From: Anticarsia gemmatalis
Taxonomy: Eukaryota > Arthropoda > Insecta > Lepidoptera > Erebidae
Direction of reading: 5' to 3'
Length of the DNA: 64,000 nt
NCBI RefSeq assembly: GCF_050436995.1
Contig: NC_134776.1
Coordinates: 20,331,001 to 20,395,000, forward strand
Positions 25,513 through 35,619 of this stretch are shown one piece after another. How positions within the stretch are numbered: the first letter of the stretch is position 1; each line of letters begins with the position of its first letter. Under the pieces are notes generated by a model. The model searched no databases. It saw nothing but the letters and a program-made list of their open reading frames with translations, and had not been told where the DNA came from. The position numbers were made by a program, and so were the translations under genes.

Positions 25513-25779
25513 GTTTTATTAGCCAATAGTAGACTGTAGTTAGAGATATGCCAATCTCGGCAAAAAGTTACATTCCCTGCACTATAACTTTAATATCAGA
25601 GCGAAGATGGGAGTATCTAGTTATTTGTAATAGAATAGATAGCCTTCACACTAGTTGTTTTAATAGTAAAATACTTCATTTGAGTATTACAAATTTTCGG
25701 GTTCTATTTGGCTAAGTGGTTTTTGGATGAACAGGACTAGTGAGCACTAACTGTGTATTCCATTGCCCATGAGCATTAA

Positions 25780-26300
25780 GAATAAATTGTGTTTCCTTTT
25801 TGTCTCATAGCCCGGAAACTCCCTAACAACTATATCAGGTCAAAAGTCATTGATTGACCTGTGGTTACTTGAAAAATTTGCAACTAATTAATCCAATGTG
25901 AGCTGATACAATATTCAGACAAGAGGCTTTTGTATTTTATTAATTTAGAAATTTATTAGAGCTGTTTTTGCAATACAGTGTTGGACAATTGTTCTTATGG
26001 TTGTGGGCATAGATAGTACTGGTTTTTTTTCTATCTACTATCTCTTTGTATTATAACACTATGCTTGCACTAGACAGAGGTGTTAGCAGAAGTGTGTCTA
26101 AAATTCAAGATATAACACACTTATTGACATTGATATTTTAGATTTTATGTAATAGGGTGAATTAAATAGTATTTCAAAATCTATTACAAACTCCAGTCTA
26201 TTATTGAGAATGTTTCAATAGATAACAGGATAGCACTTCTCAAGTCAGGATTAGAACAAGAGGCCTATGTAGAATATAAACAAAATAATGTATAAGTGTT
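25780..26300. repeat. old tandem duplication, right copy
   Basis: Partner of 24100-24720, with four collinear blocks. The retroposon fragment at 25340 lies between the two copies and has no partner, so it arrived after the duplication or was lost from one side. Confidence 0.65.
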
Positions 26301-26949
26301 TTGTTTTCATTTTGAGTGTGTAAACTTAAGTGCCGTTGTTAGACTAAAATTTAAATTTTCAAACAGTGGGCTGATGGCTAAAAGAAATTATATTCAAATG
26401 GAACTTTTTTGTTGAATGTGGTTTTCTAAATAATTTGAATCCCGAAGGCCAGTGTTAGTTTTATATGAAATAGATTTTCATAGTTTGTATCATGATGGTT
26501 AGTGTACAACTGTACAGTGTATATAAAAAATCTAGTTGTTACATATTTATACATCATTATATGCATTTTTAAACGCAAGAATCCTAATAAACTGCCAGCT
26601 TATATCAATAAAATAATTTGTTTCATTTATTTATTTCATATTGTATAAATATTATCATCATTAAAGCTCATTTCTCAGTAATATTTCATAGTTTTTGGGT
26701 ATCATATCGGTGATAATTTAAATAATGCTATTATGCTAAGATTTTGTAAATATATAGCTTACTAACAAATTAACAAAAATAACTGCTGTGCTAAAGCAAA
26801 ATAAAATAGCTTGCTTTGCGCAGTAAAATGTTTATGCATTTTATAATATATACACTTGTTATTTACCATAGCATTAACACATGCCGAGTTATCTGCTAAT
26901 GCAAAGCAATAACTATATTTTCAATGCAATGCTTTCCAGTCGCATTCTT

Positions 26950-27200
26950 CAGGGTTCGAAGTGATGATTTGTCTATGATACATCACTAAACAAGTACTAC
27001 AGTAAAATCTATTACTTATTTAAAAGACTTTTAAAATTCAGGTGACTTCATATAAAATGAGTTTGAGTGTTCTATTGGTGCATAACGACACCCGATGATA
27101 ATATAATTACCATACACAGTGACATGTTATAATCACACGATAATGATTTGACACCCATTCGATTTAAATGAAATGATTATCTTCATAATTTCGAACCCTG
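26950..27200. mobile_element. MITE-like element with about 20-bp inverted termini
   Basis: CAGGGTTCGAAGTGATGA at the left is matched by TTCATAATTTCGAACCCTG at the right. It ends ten bases before the acceptor AG of the first coding exon of the following gene, so the element forms the upstream boundary of that gene's coding exon. Confidence 0.55.
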
Positions 27201-27219
27201 ATTTTTTTTTAGTTAAAAC

Positions 27220-30200
27220 ATGAGCGACCGCGACCCACCACCTCTAATCTCGCCCCTAAACACAACGGACGAGTCGTCGGGCGAAGACGAACGGACGTTC
27301 AAACGCAGGAGGATGAATCGCGCGTTACGTAAACGTAACCGGCAGCAAGCTAGCGAAGACTCACAATTGGCGCCAGCTCCCGGATTAGAGACGGATTCTA
27401 GTTACGTCGCATCAGACGAATACCTAGTGTCCAAGAATCATATGTGGCCTCGCTTTTTATAATCACATTAGTATTTTTTATTTTAATAGATACTGTTCTG
27501 TATTTAAGTACCTTAAAATAAAAAGATATACGTTATGCTTTGCATTGCGATTTTTTTTTTATTTAGGTAGGTGCTTAGTGCACATTTAAGTAGTATGAAG
27601 TATTTTATATTGTCGGTTATTGAATGTTCCCTTCGCTGCATGCTTTGCTCTCGGCTGATATATCCTAATAAATGTTTACCCTTGAAGGAGAATGTTACCC
27701 TTTAGTAATGTAATGTTATGTATCCTAGATTAATATTATTAATAGGCAGCCTGCTCACCGAAGCGGAAGGAGCTTTACCAATAAGATTTAATAAATGCTC
27801 TAACATACAATAGCGTTCACCTTCGCCTTGGTGGACAGGTTAGCCTAGTCTTACTGATTAATAAATGTGTGTAAACTAAGCGTCAGTTCACAATATAGGA
27901 CGTTAAGCGACGAAACAAATGAATCAATATACAATAGAGCTCTGCCGCGCTGTGCTGTTCTTAGGTTAGCTAATCACTGTGTATCTGTCTAGTCGTTATA
28001 CATATATCGTATGCAGCAAATTATATAAATACCTAATTATTAATGTAGCTAAATGATTACTTGTCACTGCTATCCGACTAGTTATAGAGCTAAAAACAAA
28101 AGCTCGTAAAATGCGTCGCATGTTAAAACAATATAGCGTCCAAATAAATCAATTTAAAATTTCCGTATTTGTAGCTGACGGTATCTCGTTCGAGTCCAGC
28201 GACAAGCAATTATTAACTAATGAAATGAAGCGCAACATAGCTTATAAATTAGTTACCTTTAAAACTGGTCCATATTAAGACATTACTTAAATGTGTTGGA
28301 GCACCACGTCGCTTTGCGTCCTTTGTTATACTTACAAACGGTAACGCGGTTCCCTACTGTCAGTACTATCGAGTAGCCAGCGTTTGCGGTCAAAATCTTT
28401 GTAAAATATGTTGAGATTCTCTTGGAGTGTTGATTTATCAGTGGTTGTTGATAGTACATAATGGTGGGAAATCGCACCTCTGGGAAGTTTACCGTCGGAC
28501 CTGATACCGGGAATTCGTTTCCAACCGAATTTTGGCAAAGTCCTTTTCTATCATTGTAATCAATGTAAACTTAATGATGTTAAAATAAAATACTCCTCTG
28601 TTTTGCTGCCAAAATCCACTGTGTGGTTAAACAGAGGAACAATGCCAAATCACTCAAGAGTTTTATTGTCAAAGGACGAAATCACAGCAGTTATAATAAC
28701 ATTTCAAAACATTTCAAATTATTATTTACTGCAAAATAAACCCGGTAGCTCTGTAAGAGCCTCTACATACGTCATTCTGCCTAGGCTAGGCCTGAAACTT
28801 AATAATATAAAATCAATGAAAGAAATAACCTTTAGTAGTTTTTAAATCATCACATTACTGAATTTTATATTAATATTTTAGATGAAGCTGACAATGAGCA
28901 GTCGCCACTGGAGAGTGAACCAGCATGCTATGTCGATGTCTATGATAATCAAACTTCGGACGAAAACAACCCCGATCCCGAAGGTAATAGAGTTGGGCTG
29001 ATCTAGGTGCACTGCTCTAGACGAAAGCGTCCATATTGCTTACAAACGTCAACGTAGCCAGTTCCGACTGTAAGCTGTCCGCAGTGATGCGACCAAAGCA
29101 CATGCGTGCCCCGTAATTCTCTCTTAGGACCAAATGTTTCAAACATTAAGTTATAATAGCGCTGAACGTTTTCTAATAAAATCTAAATTGATTGAATAAA
29201 TCGATGAAAAATGTTTGCTGTGGTAAAGTGAACACCACTAATTTATTAATAATATAATGTACCTACATACTGTAGAGTGCAATCGTCGATTGGTCAATGA
29301 CGCAGACAGGGATTCGATACCCTAATAGGACAGTATTAATATTCCAATAATTCTATCTTCAATAATTATTATTGTGATATTCATAATACATAGATAGCTA
29401 ATTGTATATTACTTTGCAGACCAAAATGAGGTCAAGGTTGAGAGCGAGGATGATAGTACCTCGTCTCGTGGACGCGCTCTCAAGCGCGCGGACCTGCCAG
29501 AAGTGGTGCGCGTGGACGGAGTCGACGCAGGCAGCCCCAGCCGCCCCATTCCGCGTGTCCTGCTTCGCGCTAGGTCCGAGGGAGATCAGCGCACCGCTTC
29601 CCCTCACGACGGCAGCACCTTGAGGTCCAGCAACCGAGTCAGCCCGCCATTCACCGTTCGCGCCGGCCCCTCTGCTGCAGACCGCGTCAGCCCAACTTAT
29701 ATTTTCATTGTCGGACCGACGAGAGTGAGCAGGCGCAAAAAGTCGATTATCCGCCGTGCCCGTTCATCTGGAGCCGACCGAGCAGCGTCACCCGATGTGA
29801 AGCGCGCCCGACAGTCCGGTGTCAATCGCTCCAGAAAGTTCAATACAGACCGGCTTAAGAAGAAGACACAAATAGATATAAATTGCGCTGGGCCGTCAGG
29901 AGTTGATTGGGCCGGTAGGTCCAATATAGTCCGAGCCGGTCAGCCGAGCATTTTTTGGACCGAATCGTCCAATACAGTCCAACCAGGTCCGTCCCATATG
30001 GAAAGCGCCGTGATATCCGGCATTGACGACGCGGTCCCGTCCCTTATGGACCGCGGCGCAGCGACCGGTTTTGACACTGCTCATTTATCCGGTATCGACC
30101 CCGCATATCTTTCCGGTATGGTCTACGCTTCTCCGACCAGTATAGAACGTGCAGATATGACTGCCAACGACCCCTCTAACATGTCCGGTATTGACCCATC

Positions 30201-33200
30201 ATATCTCTCTAATATCACCACCGCAGGTCTCAGTATAGACCAAGCCGATGAAAATGATAACGACCATTTTAACGCGTCGGGTATTGACCCGGCCTATTTT
30301 ACTAGTATTGATGCCGCCGGTCCTACCGCTATATGCGACACGGATGTGGCCGGCAACGAGCCTCCGAAAGTGTCCGGTATTGACCCAGACTATCTTTCTA
30401 GTCTAGAGTGCGCCGTTGCGTCGGCTGGTGATGAGCGGGCTATTACATCCGGCATCGACCCTACCTATCTCGCCCATATCGAGTGCGCGGGCCCGTCCGC
30501 TGTCGACAAGGCTGGCCCTTCCTTCGTCATTCGGTCCGGCCCCTCCAATATTGACTTACCTAGTCCGCAAATAACCGTTCGCACAGATCTACAGGATCCG
30601 GATGACCCTAACACTATACGATTCATCCGGTATACTCATTCCGATACATCTGGGATGGCTGCTTATCCAGATCACTACAACACAGAAAATCTTCATACCC
30701 TCGCAGATCTAGCTCTCACCCAAGTGGTAGACCCAGACGAGCAGCCTGCTCCTGTCGTAAATACGGCTGTCACCACTACCGCGCCGTCCTCAATCGACAG
30801 CTTATCTACATCTAGCTCACCCACAGCGTACTCGACCAGCAGTGGAATATCCACTGGGAGGTCATACTCGGCCGGTTTATCTAGTGTTCGGTCGTCTACG
30901 GCCGGTTCATCTCCCGCTAGTTCATCTAGTGTGGCCTCCTACTCCGCGTGTGTGAACGCGGCACGCTCATCCTCTGCCCGTCCAAATACCGCGCGTTCAC
31001 CTCATGCACGCTCATCCCGTGCGCGCTCATCCGCTTCGCGCTTATCTACTGCGCAGCTTTCCATCGCCGATCAGTACACCGCGTATCCATACAACCCGTA
31101 CTTATACGATGCCGGACCGTCAACTGCTCGTTCACCATCTGTACGGTCATCAGGTGGACGAAGATCCAGAGCCGTTACACACACGACTAGCTCGTATACT
31201 ATGAGTCCATCCGTCGCGCGTTCAACTAATAATCGCTCGTTCACCGTGCGGGCAAGCACAGCTCGCCCATCCGCCGCGCGGTCTTCCCCCACCGATCCGC
31301 ACTCCCTGTACCATGATGATTTTTATTTGGCGGACACACAAGCTGAAGATCGTAATATAACACGTTCGCCCGCAGAGCGGTCTCCCACCGCCCATCCAAG
31401 ATCCAACCCGGACAATGACACGTTAGATGAGGACCAATACACCACGCGCGCACTCGTTTCACGGTCATACACCGCCGATTCATATCGAGAAAGCTCTTCC
31501 GGTGTAGGCCTTTCTACTGCGCAAACTAACACCGCGCCCCTTTCTACGGCTGTAACAACTACCGCCACACAATTTACCACTAGCTCTCCTACTTCTGGCT
31601 CGACTACAGAGGGCCCGTCTGGTGCCGCTCCGCCGACAACCCACTTCTCTAACACTAACCTGTCTACCATCGGGCCATCTAATGACCGCTTCACCGGCCC
31701 GGACACTGGACCGACCACCGCCCGCTTTTCCATAACAATACCTCCACCGGCTGGACAAGCTGTTGTAGGCCAATCCACCGCCACCAGCTACCAGACTCTC
31801 GACTTTGGCATCGCCGGCTATGAATCAAGTAGCTACGAATCCTTGGGTTTTGAAGCTGTTAGCTACGAAACCTCAGCTTTCGAGGATTCGAGCTACTATG
31901 ATTCTGATGGCCGGCTTCTACACCAAGTCCCCACATATGGTAACTATTACTTTATTTAACACCGTATTTGACATCGGATTTGAAAAAAAATTACAACTAG
32001 ATAAGATAACGTAATTAAAGAGTTTACATTCTTGTCCCACTTTTTTGTCTCCCACGGATATTCCGAAAACTAACATAATCATTATTACATTATAGTGAGC
32101 GCAGAGGTGTCGGCGAGGACATTGGCGATCACTGAAACAACCAAACCTGCGCCCAACAGGTAAGAGACACACGAGATATCGTTATAATTCCAGATTTTCA
32201 GATATTAACACTCCTATAATTACGCACTTGTATGGGGCTTGTAATAGTATTTCCACCTTAGTTAAGACGTACGAGGTGTACTTTCGTAAGTTTACCAACT
32301 ATCGGCGACGGTGTGTGTACAGGATGTGCTGGGTGCAGTGCAATCCAGCGACTATGGTGGACATGCCCTTCATGGGCGTCGCGTTACCGGAGTTCCGATT
32401 GGAATTCAATCGCGGTCACCGTCGCGAGTCGGTGTTACGGCTCGCCAGCTCTCGCCCAGAGAACTTAGTGAGTTTACTTAAGCTCCACACAATACCTGTT
32501 GTTTTTTCCATAGACAAGGTGATGTAGTGTAGAGTGGCAGACCTCCACCATGATTGATGAGATTGATTAAATGTATTACAGTCGAGTTGGAGCGCGTGTG
32601 TGGCGCGATGATCGCTCCTGTGCTCTGGTGGCTCGAAGACTTCGTCACAGAACGTCATGGAGGTTTGATAGGAAAGAATTCTTTCCCAAACCTCTTTTTT
32701 CCTTTGAATATAGACTGATAAAACATTTTTATTATAAAAGAAAATGAACGACATATTTTCAATATTTAACGCGCTCTAAATACTCAGGGTGGATTGTCGG
32801 GAGAGTGAGTTTCACACTGCGTAAGTTTCATTAGAATAGCAAAATCGTAAGCAAACTATCGTATTTGTATAGTTAGCTTACGATTTCCGATTGTGTTTCT
32901 TACTTGTCTTCGTATTATTTCGCGTTGTCACTATGGGACATGTTGCGTCTCATCTGTCGCGGATCATCGCCGTACACTAACTCGGCGACTGCAGACATTA
33001 TCCCTTGACATAGCATTGTTCACGGCTCTTGTGCTCTGTTCTCGACCTAGAATTTAGAGGTTATTCAGCATGCTCCTGTTGGACCACACTCCTTTTCTCT
33101 ACACACATCCACAATATTGAATAGCATCGTGTCATTTTAATAATGAAGGATATAAACGTTATGAGAATCGATTAGCGACAAATCCAGGTGGCGTAGGTTT

Positions 33201-35600
33201 GATGTCGAGCGGCAGAATCGTTGGATAAATGCCTCCTAGTGAAAACGCGGCCATTGACAACGCGCACGTGAGCGGTGATCAGCACCCAGCAGCTCTGTCA
33301 TCCACTCTCACCTGGGCGCTCACTCGAGGGAGGAATCATTTTTCTCGGCATCGATATCTGCGTGTTTATTTTTACCACCTACTTACTAACAAACAGTTCT
33401 CAAAGAACACCATACGAATCAATGCTGCAAATCTGGTTCCTCCCTTAACTAATTAGGACGTTTGACGATTTGAGTTTGAGTTCATCTCTCTCACACGATT
33501 TCAATTTGAAGCGCCACACTGGCTTTTTAACCGGTCTTGGATCTATTGCTGTGCGTCTGCTGGCGCATCGGACTCTGCGACTATATATTGAAGTTTAGAC
33601 ATCATTTGCTACGCTAATCGCATATTTTTGGACATCATCACACCACAAACAGCAACTCCAAAATACACAGATGTACCTATCTACCATTATTTTTTGTCTT
33701 TCCCAATTTCCCAAGGATAATAATCATCATGCAGCACTAAACTAGAAACCCACGAGAATGATGATAGAAGAACTTCGTAATAATCTGCGGCGGCCACGTA
33801 TATCACAAGATTACACTGTCACCCAACTGTCGCCATCCCTTGTTAAATCATTTATGAAATAAAATATGATCTATTTCATAAATAATTTGATGTTTTCTAC
33901 ATAATGAATCATTTGTGTAATGTTATCAGAGCGGAGACGCTAGCGACTTCATCAATATGAATGAAGACCGTCCTCTCTAGCTCGCCGAGGTGTCTCACGT
34001 TCCTCGCAGCTCGTCAGCTTACGACTTGCTGAGGACGTGTTTAGCCCGTCATTGCACGGACGAACAGATTATTAATATACAGGTATTATTCATAGCTTAC
34101 ATCTCAATATATTATGTTAACAATGACTCAACTCGGCACAGTGTAACGTCTTCACAGTCGCCACACTAAAAGTTTGTTTTCGTACCGACTGCCATCTGCT
34201 ATCAGCATTAACTGGAAGTGTGAGACCATGGATGTCTGTAGCCCGGCCGATGCCCGAAAGGTTGGTCAAGGAGGTCCACAATAGACTTAACGTTTTGACA
34301 ACATAACTAGCGTATTATTAATAATAATATCGAGTTTACTTCATCATCATATTGCACCTAATTTGCATAAAACTTAAATCTTGCATGAAGTATATAAATC
34401 CATTTAGTAGTTTAGATTGCAGTAACCTCTTCTACCGTCATAAGAAAGAAGTCCGTAGCTGTGAAATTTGTCGAAAGCGAATATATTTTGAATGAGCAAA
34501 GGAAAGTGCTATCTTATACTCTTACTAAGATGTAATTAGACTAGGAGCAGAGATATCAAAATACAGTTCTACAACTAAAATTTCCTAATATTAACCATAA
34601 TCCAAATGCATATTGCAAATAGAGTTAAAAATTCAATTATATTAAAAAGGAGTTTCTAACTAAAAACAACGATAACGGCGCTTCTTCGTTTTAAATATAA
34701 AACTTCAATTATCTGAGAATGATCAATGATGTACGTCTGCCTAAGTAGACTTAGTTGTTAATTTTCTTTGTTATGACGGTAGTCGTGTATAAAAAGATGT
34801 GATAATAACGAGTATGTTGCCCGTGCGTTATCAGACGACGTACCTTGCGAACGGGCAAGTCAAAGTGACAATGACGATGGGCAAGCACCAGGTCACCACC
34901 GACGTGTGCCCCAATAGGCGAGTGGCGGTGGACATCGCGGCGCGACGTATTTTGGAGGTACGGCTCATTTTAGTATCCTCATAATCTATACTAATATACT
35001 AATATTATAATAAAGCTGAAGAGTTTGTTTGATTGTTTGTTTGTTTGAACGCGTTAATGTCAGGAACTACTGGTCCAATTTGAAAAAATATTTCAGTGTT
35101 AGATAACCCATTTATCCAGGAAGGCTATAGGCTATATATTATCACGCTACGACCAATATGAGCTATGTACCAAAAACGGGGAAAAATTTAACTCATTCTC
35201 TCTTATGTGCCTAATTTTTTTTGGACAACTCACACTTACTAAAAATCTCACTCAACTCACTAAAAAATTATAAAGGAGAGGTGCTTTAAGACAATTACTA
35301 CATAAGTAACTCATTTTTGCATTTTTTACAAAAGTGACAGCGTTGCACCGGGGTGCGATATATTATTTTAATTAGTGTTTAATGTTAATACATTTTTAAC
35401 AATTATACATTGTGGGTATGAAGAATGGGTTTTAAAAAGTTTGGATAGAGTCTGTATGAGAGTTTGACTCACATGGTGTGTTGTTTCTATTTCAGCTGCT
35501 GCATTCAGACTTGCTATCTTGGGATAGCATTGTTGATCTGTACGGCAACAGATCTCCACAGGAAGACCCGGACGCGCGCCGCAAGAAACCCAAAAAATAA
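27220..35600 (+). CDS. diverged Pasha/DGCR8-like dsRNA-binding protein (8 coding exons)
   Basis: Exons read from splice signals and frame: 27220 to about 27334 or 27400, 28882-28983, 29420-31939, 32096-32159, 32323-32467, 33981-34082, 34835-34957, 35496-35600 (TAA). All junctions from exon 2 onward keep frame; the total is about 1,090-1,110 residues. The start follows acceptor TTTTTTTTTAG at 27212, so a 5'UTR exon lies upstream. The N-terminus is acidic/basic and disordered (MSDRDPPPL; FKRRRMNRALRKRNR). The last 109 residues form a dsRBD matching the second dsRBD of DGCR8/Pasha: helix AYDLLRTCLARH, strand-loop VTMTMGKHQV, PNRRV, AARRILELLH, then the family's W-x-S/D-x-x-x-x-YG segment (SWDSIVDLYG). 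It ends RRKKPKK, like DGCR8's RKKPK tail, but the helical Drosha-binding stretch before it is missing. I find no first dsRBD. Exon 5 (ALPEFRLEF...HRRESVLRLASSRP) may be a decayed WW/haem-region remnant; this is weak. It is probably a paralogue, since true Pasha is far more conserved. AATAAA overlaps the stop. Confidence 0.75.
27470..28881. other. intron/gap of the Pasha-like gene, probable repeats
   Basis: If exon 1 ends at about 27334-27400, this is intronic. The open frame of exon 1 stays open to a stop at 27462. Segments at about 28330-28550 (with AATCGCACCTCTGGGAAGTT) look like a transposon remnant on the minus strand, but I cannot classify it. No further exon in phase 1 is evident. Confidence 0.45.
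29285..29335 (+). repeat. tRNA-like SINE fragment
   Basis: GGGATTCGATACCC with ATTGGTCAATGACGCAGA before it resembles the B-box region of a tRNA-derived SINE. It lies in intron 2 of the Pasha-like gene. It is too short for a family call. Confidence 0.4.
29420..31939 (+). other. giant repetitive exon of the Pasha-like gene
   Basis: This exon adds 840 in-frame codons between acceptor TTTGCAG and donor ATATG|GTAACT. It is GC-rich against an AT-rich surround. After a short acidic leader (EVKVESEDDSTSS) comes a stretch full of GPS/A-D-R motifs. Then there are five copies of a roughly 24-37-residue repeat centred on SGIDPxY(L/F) at about 30090, 30188, 30281, 30379 and 30450. A Ser/Ala/Arg/Thr-rich half follows (ARSS, TARPSA), ending with Tyr-rich repeats (GYESSSYESLGFEAVSYE). 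No known domain is visible; it should be disordered. Open frames on the minus strand are shadows of the bias. Confidence 0.8.
32468..33980. other. intron 5 of the Pasha-like gene, contains a palindrome
   Basis: The long intron runs between exons 5 and 6. It holds a perfect-arm hairpin at about 32844-32888 (ATCGTAAGC...GCTTACGAT, with AACTAT/ATAGTT inside). A GC-richer patch at 33221-33330 has an open frame of 75 codons (MPPSENAAIDNAHV...) and a GTGAGC site, but no frame that joins exons 5 and 6. I looked here for the missing first dsRBD and did not find it. Confidence 0.5.
34985..35218 (+). mobile_element. non-autonomous Helitron, 3' truncated
   Basis: It starts TCTATACTAATATACTAATATTATAATA, with the family's GTTTGTTTG run and AACGCGTTAATGTCAGG. 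It lacks the terminal hairpin and CTAG. It lies in the last intron of the Pasha-like gene. Confidence 0.75.
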
Positions 35601-35601
35601 A
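35596..35601 (+). terminator. AATAAA polyadenylation signal overlapping a stop codon
   Basis: The stop codon TAA (35598-35600) is embedded in AATAAA. If used, the 3'UTR would be only about 15-30 nt. AT-rich sequence further downstream could provide alternatives. Confidence 0.45.
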
Positions 35602-35619
35602 GTTTGAGGTTTAACTTTG

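Noticed and set aside
28332..28538. Minus-strand open frames near 28.4 kb as a gene
   Set aside because: Two overlapping frames cover the same stretch, with no splice or start context. It looks like a transposon remnant inside an intron.
31323..31784. Minus-strand open frames of 80-153 codons in the giant exon
   Set aside because: They arise from the GC and codon bias of the plus-strand exon, which is supported by splice sites and frame continuity.
33221..33456. Extra exon of the Pasha-like gene in intron 5
   Set aside because: The GC-rich patch is open, but no acceptor/donor combination keeps the frame between exons 5 and 6, and it shows no dsRBD features.
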